From positions 1-55,130 of the forward strand of contig JACMOK010000125.1 in assembly GCA_014378065.1 (NCBI GenBank): a DNA stretch of 55,130 bases, written 5' to 3'. Positions 27,189-36,232 of this stretch are shown here, piece by piece. A program made the position numbers and the translations under genes. This stretch comes from Flavobacterium sp. (lineage in GTDB: Bacteria > Bacteroidota > Bacteroidia > Flavobacteriales > Flavobacteriaceae). How positions within the stretch are numbered: position 1 is the first letter of the stretch; the number at the start of each line of letters is the position of its first letter. The notes under the pieces were generated by a model. It was not told the origin of the DNA. It saw only the letters and a list, made by a program, of their open reading frames with translations, and searched no databases.

Positions 27189-30100
27189 ATGCAAAAAAAT
27201 ACCAAGGCCTATTTCAATATTTTTTTTCTATTTGTAGCTTCCACGCTAAGCATTTACTCCCAAAATTTGCTTAATAACGGAGGTTTTGAAAGTGGGGTAG
27301 GAACCGGTTTTTTTACCAATGGAGCGGGTTATGTTCTTATAACAGCACCTTTTTCTGGTACTACCGCTCCAGGGAATTATGCCATTACCACGAATCCGCA
27401 ACCAATGAATACGGCAAACTTTCTTGCTAGTGGAGATCATACAAGCGGCGCAGGAAACATGATGATAATTGACGGCAATACTGTAGGAGGTCAACAAAAT
27501 TTTTGGGAAGCAGGAAACGGAGGAAGCGGCGTTTGTGGGCTGACCATCGGTACCACGTATACTTTTAGTTACTGGATACAATCTGTAAGTACAACCGTTA
27601 CCAATGCAGCTACACGTGCTAATATTGGAGTACAAATCTTAAATGCCAATTCCGTTACTTTGGTTTCGGGAAACAGTGTTGCGCCTTTACCTGCAGCAGG
27701 TTGGCAGCAGGTTGTTTACACGTTTGTTCCTACGGCACCTTGCGCAAATATCAAACTTTTTAACAACAACACCAATCCAGTTGGAAATGATTTTGCATTT
27801 GATGATTTTTCGGTGACAGTACCACCATTGCCGTTATCGCTGAATTATTCTTTTAACAGTCCAGCTTGCCCGGGAACCAACAATGGTAACATTTCAGGCT
27901 ACGGCGTAGGCGGCGTTTTACCGTATAGTTATTCTATTGTAGGTTCGATAAATACAAGCAATGGCAATGGTATTTTTAACGGTTTACCCGCCGGAACTTA
28001 CACGCTCACCGTGACCGATGCAACATTAGCTACTGCTACTCAGAATAACATCGTCCTAATCGCTCCAACTGATTTGACTGTCAGCGCTGGAACAACCATT
28101 TGTGCAGGAAGTCCGACCACCTTAACTGTAAGCGGAAGTACAACGGGCTACACCTGGACAGCTTCGCCCGCCGATACAACATTGACCACGCCAAATAGTG
28201 CGACTCCTACCGTGAGTCCGACGCAGCCTACTACATACACTGTAACCTCGACAACTGCAACGCCTACCAGTTTAATTAATAATGGTAATTTCTCATCAGG
28301 AAATGCGGGTTTTACTTCAGATTACACTTATTTGACTGTAACAACACCTGTAGGGGCACAAAAGACGTATGGTATTGTTACAAATTCTAATACCTGGTTC
28401 GGGGGTTTTTCAGCTTGTTCTGACCATACTTCTGGCTCTGGAAATATGATGGTAGGTGATGGTTCCACTTTCAATGCAGGAAACGATAAGTTTTGGTGCC
28501 AGACTGTACCCGTGATTGCAGGACAAAATTATACTTTCAGCTATTGGATTCAGACGGTATCTACTTCAAATTTTGCCAATATTGAAGTCTTGATCAATGC
28601 GGCTGCTGTTGGTATTTCCTTAGCTCCATCTGCTGCTTGTAGTTGGGTACAGAAGACATACACATGGAATTCTGGCGCTAGTACTTCGGCACTGATATGT
28701 TTGTATGACCGAAATACATCTAGTGCCGGTAATGATTTTGCTATTGACGATATCTCATTTACTGGACCTGTATCTTGTAATTTACAGAAAACAGTTACCA
28801 TCGCTGTGAATCCGAAACCAGTTATATCAGCAAGTGTTACAGCACAGCCAACTTGTGCTGTTTCAACTGGAACAATCACTGTAAGTGCGCCATTGGGTGT
28901 CAATTTTGAATACAGTACTAATGGCAGCACTTACCAATCCAATCCAGTATTTTCAGGGCTAGTTGCAGCCAGTTATAATGTAACCGTTAGAAATATTGTG
29001 ACAACATGTATTTCAAATATTCTGAATCTAACGATTAATCCTGCAGTAGGAAGTTTGCCGAATGTGTCGGGTACAACTGGCGTTGGTCCCGCCTGTACTG
29101 TCAAATTAATAGGTAATTCTACCACCACTGGCGTTTCAATTAGTTGGAATGGCCCAAATTTGTCTGCAAATTCTCCAAATCCCGCTTTAGCAACCGTCTC
29201 AGGAACTTACACCGTTACGGTTTTTGATCCCGCCAGCGGGTGTTCAAATTCAACAACGTTAAATGCAGTAGTTCCAAATTCACCAACGGCACCAATCACC
29301 ACAACCACCCAGCCCATCTGCTCAGCAGCGTTAGGTTCGATTGTGGTTACCTCGCCTTTGGGTGCAAATTTACAATACAGTATCAATGGGAGCACCTACC
29401 AAACAAGCACCGCATTCAATGGTTTGTCTCCATCAACCTACAGTGTAACAGTCAGAAATACGGTTTCCAATTGTACGTCACCCGTTACAACTATCAGTGT
29501 AAATGTCTCTGCTGCTGGCGGAACTATTAGCATGTTTTGCGATCCTACTCAGACGACAGCTCCCAATTCTGTTTATTTTGATTGGAATAACTTGGTGGGA
29601 CCACCTTATTATAATTATAGTTACTCCATCAATGGAGGACCGTTGGTCAGCGGGAGCACCAATATTTCCCATTTAGAGGTTTTTGGCGTTTTAGCCAATC
29701 AATGCGTCGAGCTTACGATTACGTCTGTCAATGGTTATCCATGCGTTGCACCAATATCCAATATTTGTTGTTTTTGTCCCGTCAGAACTACACCCACGTT
29801 TCCGACCGTTCCAACCGCCATCTGTGCCGGATCCGTATCGCCAATTTTACCCCTTAGTTCATCAGAAGGAATTTCCGGAACTTGGTCTCCGCTTGCGGTT
29901 AGCAATACCGTAGGGGGTACTTATATATTTACACCAGATCGAATATTATTTCCTTGTGCCAATGGGCCCGTTAATAAGGGAATTAGTGTAACGGCAGCGC
30001 CAAATGCCGGAACTCTCAATGGAAATCAAAATATTTGTGTTGGTTTAACCACTGTTTTTTCATCAACAACTTCAGGAGGAAGTTGGAATTCGTTAACACC

Positions 30101-32492
30101 CGCTGTCGCAACTGTAAATGCTAATTCTGGATTGGTTACAGGAGTTTCAGCAGGCACAGCCACCGTTCAATATACTGTGATGGGAACTGCTGGTTGCGCC
30201 GGGAATAATCCATCACAAACCAGAACCGTTACTGTCACTGCCGCACCAAATCCCGGAACCCTTAGTGGCGATCAGACTATTTGTACAGGCACTACTGCTC
30301 CATTTTCCTCGAGTGTTTTAGGAGGTTCTTGGAGTTCTACGAACGCGGCAGTTGCTACTGTTAATCCTTCTGGCTTGGTCACGGCAATTTCAGCAGGGAC
30401 GACCGACATAAAATATACTGTTGCCGGAAGTGGCGGCTGCCAACCTGCTGCGGCTCAAAGAAGTGTCACGGTAACGGCCGCGCCAATTTCAGGAAACTTG
30501 AGTGGCAACCAAAATATTTGCATTGGATCAACCACTACTTTTGTATCTACCTCTGCTGGTGGAAGCTGGACTACCACAAATACCGCAGTCGCTACTGTTA
30601 ATGCCACGACAGGCGTTGTTACAGGAGTAGCCGCGGGTACTACTCCGATAACCTACACCGTTTTGGCAACAGGTGGTTGCAGTGTAAGTGATTCCCAAAT
30701 GAGAAATGTAATCGTTACTGCTCCGCCCAATACCGGTACGCTTAGCGGAACTCAAACCCTTTGTGTAGGATCGACAGCCACCTATTCATCTACGGTGATT
30801 GGTGGAACATGGAGTTCTTCAACGCCTACAACAGCAACAGTAAATGCCAACAACGGATTGGTCACGGCTATTGCTGCTGGTACTTCCAATATCGTTTATA
30901 CCGTTCCAGGAACCGGAGGTTGTTCTGCGGTAGCATCTCCTGCTAGAATATTGACAGTAACTGCAAAAGTGACACCTACATTTAATGCCGTAGCAGCAAT
31001 TTGCTCTGGTAGCACATTACCAAATTTGCCGACGATTTCTACCAATGGTTACACTGGTTCTTGGTCTCCTGCTATCAATAATACCGCCACGGTAACTTAT
31101 ACTTTTACCCCAACTTCTGGACAGTGCGCAACCACCACTACAATAACGATAGTGGTTAATCAGAAGGTAACCGCTGTTTTTGATCCTGTCGCTGTACAGT
31201 GTCATAATGACCCAAATGTTCCGATTTTGCCGTTGATTTCGAGGAACGGTATTTCAGGAACATGGACACCTGCTGCAGTGAGTCTTGCTACAGTGGGACC
31301 AAACCAAATGTATACTTTTCAACCCAACCCGGGCCAATGCGTTACGGCAACGGTGGTAACGTTATCGATTGATGTTTTACAAGTAACCATCCCCAACTTT
31401 CCCAATAGAAGTTATTGTTATGGGACCGATTTGGCAAATATACCTTTGTTAGACACAACCTCGCCAAATGGAGTGGAGGGCACTTGGTCACCAAGCGTGA
31501 TTAGCAACACGACCACTGCCATATATACTTTTACTCCGAATACGGTTATCAATCAGTGCGCTAAAATCCAGAGAATGACGGTAACTATAGTCCCAAAAAC
31601 GATTCCTGATTTTAGTGCGATCAGTTTTTGCTTAGGAACGACTGCGCCAGTCTTGGAGCCGATATCTCCAAATGGCGTTACAGGCACATGGACACCACCG
31701 GTTATCGATAACACCGTTGTGGGCACTTTCCCGTATGTATTTAGCCCGACTGCCGGATTGTGCGCAACAAGTCAGACGCTAAACGTTGCCGTGACGCCAC
31801 CACCAATTCCAAGTTTTCAAGACATTGCACTGTGTAAGGGCACTACGCCTCCGGTGTTGAGTTCGGTTTCGCCGAATGGTATTTCGGGAAGTTGGATTCC
31901 AGTCACAATTGATAACAATCTGGTGGGAAGCACTCCTTATGTTTTTACACCTAATGTCGGCGAATGCGGACTAGCCACAACTATAAATGTCACGGTTAAT
32001 GAATACAATCTTAGTGCTATTGAAGGTGTTGTCAGCAACTATTTTGATGACCTTCAGATTATTACCGTCCTGGCTTCTGGTCCTGGAGAGTATTTGTACC
32101 AATTGGATTTTGGACCCGCCCAAGAAAGCAATGTATTCGAGAACGTAACGGCTGGACTTCATACCATTACGGTATTGGATAAAAATAATTGTGGTCCTTC
32201 GCTTTCTGATCCGAGTATCATGGTGATAAATTATCCTAAATTCTTCACTCCAAACGATGACAATTATAATGATACGTGGAATATTTTTGGATTAAAAGAC
32301 CAAGTCAATTCAACGATTTTCATATTTGATCGGTTTGGGAAATTGATCAAGGAAATTAGTCCAAATGGAACCGGTTGGGACGGAACTTACAATGGTCAAT
32401 CCCTCCCCGGCACAGACTATTGGTTTACCGTAGATTATTTTGAAAAAGACGTAAAAAAACAATTTAAATCTCATTTCTCTTTAAAACGATAA
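27189..32492 (+). CDS. Giant secreted repeat protein with T9SS type B (gliding-motility-type) sorting domain
   Basis: 1767 residues with signal peptide to about residue 25 (LFVASTLSIYSQ). Two related jelly-roll-like domains begin LLNNGGFESG and LINNGNFSSG. Two SprB-like repeats follow (TQPTCAVSTGTITVSAPLG, TQPICSAALGSIVVTSPLG). Four Big_2-like repeats of about 81 residues lie at 29997-30962, and five Cys-containing repeats of about 69 residues (NGxxGTWTP...YxFTP) at 30972-32000; one earlier divergent copy precedes the Big_2 set. The C-terminus KFFTPNDDNYNDTWNIFG through GWDGTYNGQSLPGTDYWF is the type B sorting domain. It is exported by the type IX machine, probably as a surface adhesin or matrix protein; this role is inferred from architecture. 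Confidence 0.9.
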   Translation: MQKNTKAYFNIFFLFVASTLSIYSQNLLNNGGFESGVGTGFFTNGAGYVLITAPFSGTTAPGNYAITTNPQPMNTANFLASGDHTSGAGNMMIIDGNTVGGQQNFWEAGNGGSGVCGLTIGTTYTFSYWIQSVSTTVTNAATRANIGVQILNANSVTLVSGNSVAPLPAAGWQQVVYTFVPTAPCANIKLFNNNTNPVGNDFAFDDFSVTVPPLPLSLNYSFNSPACPGTNNGNISGYGVGGVLPYSYSIVGSINTSNGNGIFNGLPAGTYTLTVTDATLATATQNNIVLIAPTDLTVSAGTTICAGSPTTLTVSGSTTGYTWTASPADTTLTTPNSATPTVSPTQPTTYTVTSTTATPTSLINNGNFSSGNAGFTSDYTYLTVTTPVGAQKTYGIVTNSNTWFGGFSACSDHTSGSGNMMVGDGSTFNAGNDKFWCQTVPVIAGQNYTFSYWIQTVSTSNFANIEVLINAAAVGISLAPSAACSWVQKTYTWNSGASTSALICLYDRNTSSAGNDFAIDDISFTGPVSCNLQKTVTIAVNPKPVISASVTAQPTCAVSTGTITVSAPLGVNFEYSTNGSTYQSNPVFSGLVAASYNVTVRNIVTTCISNILNLTINPAVGSLPNVSGTTGVGPACTVKLIGNSTTTGVSISWNGPNLSANSPNPALATVSGTYTVTVFDPASGCSNSTTLNAVVPNSPTAPITTTTQPICSAALGSIVVTSPLGANLQYSINGSTYQTSTAFNGLSPSTYSVTVRNTVSNCTSPVTTISVNVSAAGGTISMFCDPTQTTAPNSVYFDWNNLVGPPYYNYSYSINGGPLVSGSTNISHLEVFGVLANQCVELTITSVNGYPCVAPISNICCFCPVRTTPTFPTVPTAICAGSVSPILPLSSSEGISGTWSPLAVSNTVGGTYIFTPDRILFPCANGPVNKGISVTAAPNAGTLNGNQNICVGLTTVFSSTTSGGSWNSLTPAVATVNANSGLVTGVSAGTATVQYTVMGTAGCAGNNPSQTRTVTVTAAPNPGTLSGDQTICTGTTAPFSSSVLGGSWSSTNAAVATVNPSGLVTAISAGTTDIKYTVAGSGGCQPAAAQRSVTVTAAPISGNLSGNQNICIGSTTTFVSTSAGGSWTTTNTAVATVNATTGVVTGVAAGTTPITYTVLATGGCSVSDSQMRNVIVTAPPNTGTLSGTQTLCVGSTATYSSTVIGGTWSSSTPTTATVNANNGLVTAIAAGTSNIVYTVPGTGGCSAVASPARILTVTAKVTPTFNAVAAICSGSTLPNLPTISTNGYTGSWSPAINNTATVTYTFTPTSGQCATTTTITIVVNQKVTAVFDPVAVQCHNDPNVPILPLISRNGISGTWTPAAVSLATVGPNQMYTFQPNPGQCVTATVVTLSIDVLQVTIPNFPNRSYCYGTDLANIPLLDTTSPNGVEGTWSPSVISNTTTAIYTFTPNTVINQCAKIQRMTVTIVPKTIPDFSAISFCLGTTAPVLEPISPNGVTGTWTPPVIDNTVVGTFPYVFSPTAGLCATSQTLNVAVTPPPIPSFQDIALCKGTTPPVLSSVSPNGISGSWIPVTIDNNLVGSTPYVFTPNVGECGLATTINVTVNEYNLSAIEGVVSNYFDDLQIITVLASGPGEYLYQLDFGPAQESNVFENVTAGLHTITVLDKNNCGPSLSDPSIMVINYPKFFTPNDDNYNDTWNIFGLKDQVNSTIFIFDRFGKLIKEISPNGTGWDGTYNGQSLPGTDYWFTVDYFEKDVKKQFKSHFSLKR
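29997..30962 (+). repeat. Four coding tandem repeats of about 243 bp (Big_2-like)
   Basis: Each unit encodes roughly G-T/N-L-x-G-x-Q-x-I/L-C-x-G, then GGxW, AVATVN, GLVT and AGTxxIxYTV, ending in TVTA. The units are homologous at protein level but diverged in DNA. Confidence 0.85.
30972..32000 (+). repeat. Five coding tandem repeats of about 206 bp
   Basis: Each unit encodes P-x-F, a Cys-x-Gly or similar, PxL, S-P/x-NG-x-x-G-T/S-W-x-P, N-T, Y-x-F-T/S-P and a second Cys. The Cys pair in each unit could form a disulfide after export. Confidence 0.8.
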
Positions 32493-32494
32493 AT

Positions 32495-32528
32495 AAAAAA
32501 GCTTCCAACGAAAGGAAGCTTTTTTTTA
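32495..32528 (+). terminator. Rho-independent-type terminator after the T9SS type B gene
   Basis: GCTTCC (32501-32506) pairs with GGAAGC (32514-32519), with flanking A and T runs of at least six bases. Confidence 0.9.
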
Positions 32529-32545
32529 TTCGAAATTTGTAATCA

Positions 32546-32663
32546 CTAAAAATAACCAAGGATATAGTAAATAATTACAAATAAGATTATAGTTCCAAGG
32601 CAACCACCACCTAGTTTTTTTGCGCCGTAGCCTGCAATTAAAGTTTTAAAAAAACCGTTCATA
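32546..32663 (-). pseudogene. Small membrane-protein gene split by a +1 frameshift
   Basis: From ATG 32663 the frame reads MNGFFKT, then falls into a Trp/Arg-rich nonsense frame. In the frame one base over, the sequence reads LIAGYGAKKLGGGCLGTI and continues as a hydrophobic segment ending YYILGYF and TAG at 32546-32548. Joining the two by dropping one T gives a sensible 38-residue one-helix membrane protein. The break lies in T-runs (T7 then T4) at about 32640-32656. The hydrophobic frame has no ATG, GTG or TTG start of its own. It may be an inactivated gene, a gene rescued by slippage at the T7 tract, or a base-calling error. Confidence 0.5.
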
Positions 32664-32690
32664 ATGTATAGTTTTAAGTTAGGATTGATT

Positions 32691-32798
32691 TATTTTTTGG
32701 TTAGATTTTCGCTGCCATCTGCAAAATCTGGATCTCCATTAATCCAGCGGCTATCGATATTATAAACAACATCGTTGGTTAACGTTTTCTTATATTTT
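32691..32798 (-). pseudogene. Short open frame without a start codon, possible gene remnant
   Basis: Between a TGA (32796-32798) and a TAA (32691-32693) the minus strand encodes 35 residues including TNDVVYNIDSRWINGDPDF. The composition is protein-like (Asp, Asn, Trp, Gly), not the usual noise of AT-rich DNA, but no ATG, GTG or TTG is in frame. It lies 28 bases upstream of the frameshifted small membrane gene on the same strand. It may be the tail of a decayed gene. Weakly supported. Confidence 0.3.
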
Positions 32799-33026
32799 CA
32801 ATATTCGTGTTAGCGCGTGTTGATAAGCAAATCATGTATTTTAGTTGTTTGAATGTTAATAGCTTTTCAGGACATGCCTATTGATGCTCGTTTATTAAAT
32901 TTTTATTAATTGCACTTATGATTTATAGGTTTAATATTAAACTTTATAAAGATAATTTTCGCGATTTTTGCACCCATTATAAAGTTTGTATTTAATATTA
33001 TACAATTCAAAACAATAGTCAAACAA
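32799..33026. other. AT-rich intergenic stretch
   Basis: The rest of the 530-bp gap between the T9SS gene and the catabolic cluster. I see no gene, tRNA or clear hairpin here. Confidence 0.6.
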
Positions 33027-33776
33027 TTAGTATTTCCCGTTTAATAATTCACCTCCAACTTTAGCCTGCGCAATAACGCCTAATTTTTTCATCATTTCAT
33101 AAGCTGTGCAAACCGCCGCAGAAGTCACAGGAATGCCAATTTCTTTTTGAATTAAATCAATCACTTCCAAAGAAGGCATTTGTACGCAAGCCGAAGCAAC
33201 TACTACATCAACATCCTTAAGATTCAGTCGTTTGTAGATTTCCAACAAATTCATCGGGTTTTGTGCAGCCACTTCTAAATTATCCGCGATTTCTAAGGCG
33301 ATGCTATCCACCACTTCAAACCCTTGGTGTTCAATATAATCAACAACCAAATTGGTCAGAGGTCGCATGTAAGGTGTTATAATTGCTACTTTTTTGGCAC
33401 CCAAAACTTTCAATCCGTTTATTAATGCCCCGGCACTGGTAACAATTGGAGTAGGAAAGTTGTTGGCCAAAGTTTCTTGATGCAAGTTTACCTCTGACAC
33501 ACAATGGTAACCACGACCCATACTCATAATAGCCACTAAACACGCATAACCCATTACATCTACTTGCGCATCAGACAATTCTAGCGCACATTTCAAACTC
33601 ATGGCATCCATAGCCTCGAGTTCTTCTTTGGTTACTTTTTTCATGCGCATTCGACTGGAGTGAAAGGTAAATCTCTCTGGAAGCATCGTTTCACGCGAAC
33701 GGAAAATAGCAGGAATTTCAGTTTCCATTGTTACGTTTGAAGAGGGAACAATTTGTCCAATTCGGTATGTTTTCAT
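33027..33776 (-). CDS. Maleate cis-trans isomerase (Asp/Glu racemase superfamily)
   Basis: Isomerises maleate to fumarate. The 249 residues match the family length. The two catalytic cysteines are in place: Cys79 (VMGYACLVAIM) and Cys197 (VVASACVQMP), with the substrate-binding start GQIVPSSNVTMETEIP. Similar enzymes finish nicotinate degradation (NicE) and maleate use. Here the gene lies at the end of an aromatic-acid gene set, 24 bases after the FAH-family hydrolase gene, suggesting that hydrolase yields maleate. An arylmalonate decarboxylase-like or Asp racemase role is less likely given the N-terminus. Confidence 0.87.
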   Translation of the reverse strand: MKTYRIGQIVPSSNVTMETEIPAIFRSRETMLPERFTFHSSRMRMKKVTKEELEAMDAMSLKCALELSDAQVDVMGYACLVAIMSMGRGYHCVSEVNLHQETLANNFPTPIVTSAGALINGLKVLGAKKVAIITPYMRPLTNLVVDYIEHQGFEVVDSIALEIADNLEVAAQNPMNLLEIYKRLNLKDVDVVVASACVQMPSLEVIDLIQKEIGIPVTSAAVCTAYEMMKKLGVIAQAKVGGELLNGKY

Positions 33777-33800
33777 TGTTTGTCGTTAAATTTTACTTAC

Positions 33801-34709
33801 CTAAATTTCCTTTACTGTATTAATTAATGTCCCAATACCTTCAATTGTAGCTTCAACAATATCGCCATTCCATAGCCATTCCTGCGGATTTCTGCCAGCG
33901 CCCACGCCGGAAGGTGTTCCGGTAGCAATAATATCGCCTGCTTCGAGGGTAAAAACTGTACTTAAATCTTCAATAAGTTCATTAATGTTGAAAAGCAAAA
34001 ATTGGGTATTTGAATTTTGCTTCTCGACACCGTTCACTTTTAGTGACAGTTGGAGGTGGTGCGGATTTGTAATTTCGTCTTTAGTTACCAATATCGGACC
34101 CATGGGCGCAAAAGTATCTTGTCCTTTCGATACAATCCATTGTCCAGCGCGGCGGCAGTCTCTAGCCGAAATATCATTAATGATGGTATATCCAAAAACA
34201 TACTCCAGCGCCTCTTCTTTAGGAACATATTTTCCCTTTTTACCAATAACTACGGCAAGTTCGACTTCCCAATCTAGTTGTTGGGTCAATTTTGGGTTGA
34301 GTAGGATATTGGTCTGCGTTCCGGTTACCGTAGTGGGTGGTTTTGAAAAAATGATAGGTTTTTGTGGTAGTTCGTTAGCAGTGTCTAAGGTTCTTGCGCT
34401 TTCGGTTATGTGCTCGGTATAATTGAGACCGATTCCAATAATGTTTTTTCTTGGTTTTGGAATGGGAGCCAATACCGTTATTTCGTGTGCTTCAAATGAA
34501 ATTCCCTTCAGATCCGCGGGATCCATTCTTTGCAATAGCGCATTAATTTCGGCAATAATTTCATTGCCCATATCGATGAGCTCCAGCATGGTTGTCGGCA
34601 ATGGAAATCGCATGACGTCGCCGAAATTAGACATATCTACAATCATATTGTCGTGGTAGAAGCCCAGACGTGGTTCAGAATCTTGGGTTTGGTAGGTGAG
34701 TAATTTCAT
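33801..34709 (-). CDS. Fumarylacetoacetate hydrolase-family protein (acylpyruvate hydrolase)
   Basis: 302 residues. The FAH-fold landmarks are present: IIGIGLNYTEHITES, DWEVELAVVIGKKG (metal Glu residues), GYTIINDISARD, SKGQDTFAPMGP and GDIIATGTPSGVG. Family members cleave acylpyruvates such as fumarylpyruvate or maleylpyruvate into pyruvate and a diacid, using Mg2+ or Mn2+. Because the neighbour is a maleate isomerase, and no maleylpyruvate isomerase is present, I infer direct hydrolysis of the cis compound to maleate (or maleamate) plus pyruvate. It is 26 bases downstream of the CreD-like gene. Confidence 0.87.
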   Translation of the reverse strand: MKLLTYQTQDSEPRLGFYHDNMIVDMSNFGDVMRFPLPTTMLELIDMGNEIIAEINALLQRMDPADLKGISFEAHEITVLAPIPKPRKNIIGIGLNYTEHITESARTLDTANELPQKPIIFSKPPTTVTGTQTNILLNPKLTQQLDWEVELAVVIGKKGKYVPKEEALEYVFGYTIINDISARDCRRAGQWIVSKGQDTFAPMGPILVTKDEITNPHHLQLSLKVNGVEKQNSNTQFLLFNINELIEDLSTVFTLEAGDIIATGTPSGVGAGRNPQEWLWNGDIVEATIEGIGTLINTVKEI

Positions 34710-34735
34710 TTTCTTAAATAGTGCGTTTTTTATTT

Positions 34736-36073
34736 TTATCCGTTTTCTTTTTTATCGATTTCTTTCAAATTCAAGTTGTACCAATCAATTTTTCTGGAGA
34801 AATACATTACCAGTCCAAGGATGATAAATACACCGATGCTTCCGATGAGCAATGCAAAATCTTGAAGTTGAATGATCACAAATATAAACGAATAGAGAAG
34901 GAACAAAATGCTACTTAACAAATAAGTTAGGGTATTTGATTTTAGGATGGCTTTTACATAACCCGTGATTAAAAGTAAAGTTGCTATTGCCGCAATTATA
35001 AACGCTAAGTTGAAAGCCAAATGCTCTGAGATTGCGAGCAGCAGTGTGTAAAATACGATCAACGCAATGCCTACCAAAATGTATTGCATGGGGTGAATGA
35101 ATACTTTATTAAGCACTTCTATAAAGAAAAAAGTGAGAAAAGTAAATCCTATAAATAAAATAGCATAGCGAATAGATCTGAACGATTTTTGATAATTATC
35201 TACCGGCAGCAGCAAATCGATACCAAAACTAGATTCTTTAATTGAATATTGACTTCCAATCCACATTTGCGGATAATTTCGGTTCAGGTGCAACACATTC
35301 CAATTGGCTGTAAATCCATTTTCTGAAATGGTTCTTGAATCGGGCAAAAATGCTCCATTAAAACTGGGGTTTTTCCAAGGGGACGCCACGGTAATATCGG
35401 TTGTTTTTCCGACGGGCGTGAAGTAGAGCAATTGACTTCCTTTTAAATCTAAATTAAAAGAAAAGTTATGCGCCGTGCTGTCTTTGACTCGAAGCGCGAT
35501 TGGTGCATTAATTCCGCTGGCAATAATATCGGTTGAAACCACGCCAGGATTGAAAGAAAATTTCTGTCCATTCCAGTCTAATAGCACACTTTTTTCGATG
35601 CCTCTCAAATCATCAATGCCTACAGAAAGCTGGGCTTTGTCGAACTGAATGTCTTTTTCGGGAATGTCAAATTCAGAAAGTTGCAGCGCATTAAATTTTC
35701 CAGAGATATTGATTTTTGAGTTATAAACTACAATTTCATAAATGCCTCTGTTTCGAAGTTCGGGACTGATTTTCCCGTTAATTTTTAATTCTGTCGGCAG
35801 AATGTGAAGGTATTCTTTTACCTGGACGATCTTTTCAATCGAATCTTTTTTGGAAAATTCCTTGATATATTTATAAAACGGAATGGAAATGAAAGGCCCT
35901 GAAATGGTTTGCTCATTGGCCCATTTTGAACTCACTTCATGAATGGCTTCTTGCTGGGTGGTTTGTCTTTCGTAAATTAGACTTTCAATCATCGAAGTAG
36001 GAATCAACAAAAGCATCCCGATAAAAAAAATCATGGCTATTTTAAAATAGATATTGTATTTAAGTCCTTTCAT
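34736..36073 (-). CDS. creD: CreD-family inner-membrane protein
   Basis: 445 residues. One N-terminal helix (about 11-30) precedes a large extracytoplasmic domain (about 40-290). The C-terminus has at least five more helices (about 300-430). The start MKGLKYNIYFKIAMIFFIG and PTSMIESLIYERQTTQQEA are typical of CreD, which in enterobacteria belongs to the CreBC regulon and affects envelope integrity and beta-lactam or colicin tolerance. No creB or creC is here. Its place between two catabolic genes, only 26 bases before the FAH gene, is unexpected. The link may be simple co-transcription or a response to aromatic-acid membrane stress. Confidence 0.85.
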   Translation of the reverse strand: MKGLKYNIYFKIAMIFFIGMLLLIPTSMIESLIYERQTTQQEAIHEVSSKWANEQTISGPFISIPFYKYIKEFSKKDSIEKIVQVKEYLHILPTELKINGKISPELRNRGIYEIVVYNSKINISGKFNALQLSEFDIPEKDIQFDKAQLSVGIDDLRGIEKSVLLDWNGQKFSFNPGVVSTDIIASGINAPIALRVKDSTAHNFSFNLDLKGSQLLYFTPVGKTTDITVASPWKNPSFNGAFLPDSRTISENGFTANWNVLHLNRNYPQMWIGSQYSIKESSFGIDLLLPVDNYQKSFRSIRYAILFIGFTFLTFFFIEVLNKVFIHPMQYILVGIALIVFYTLLLAISEHLAFNLAFIIAAIATLLLITGYVKAILKSNTLTYLLSSILFLLYSFIFVIIQLQDFALLIGSIGVFIILGLVMYFSRKIDWYNLNLKEIDKKENG

Positions 36074-36130
36074 TATCAGTACATTATTAATTATGTCTTA
36101 TTGAACAGGTGTTTTTATTTGTAAGTATCT

Positions 36131-36228
36131 AGCCCTGATGGGAACGGCATCCTTTTATTAGGGCTTCTGGACTGATAGGAACAGAAGTCCTGGTAAAAGA
36201 TAGAGTAAACAGCAGGAAATAGCTCCTT
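36131..36228 (-). ncRNA. Flavo-1-like structured element, copy 2 with an internal partial duplication
   Basis: The outer sequence matches copy 1 at 22479: AGCCCTGAT at one end and CAGGAAATAGCT at the other. The CCTG/CAGG pair here replaces CCCG/CGGG there, a compensated change supporting a real helix. Inside is a second, shorter unit with GGACTGATAGGAACAG (36159-36174), so the element looks duplicated within itself. Read on minus it begins four bases after the stop of the cupin dioxygenase gene and precedes creD. Resemblance to the Flavo-1 RNA is from memory. Confidence 0.55.
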
Positions 36229-36232
36229 ACAG

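Noticed and set aside
29997..30962. Possible CRISPR or tandem DNA repeat
   Set aside because: The periodicity of about 243 bp is of diverged protein domains in a continuous reading frame, without identical short repeats or spacers.
33027..33776. Nicotinate degradation cluster
   Set aside because: Maleate isomerase fits, but no nicotinate or 6-hydroxynicotinate hydroxylase, 2,5-dihydroxypyridine dioxygenase or formylmaleamate deformylase is present.
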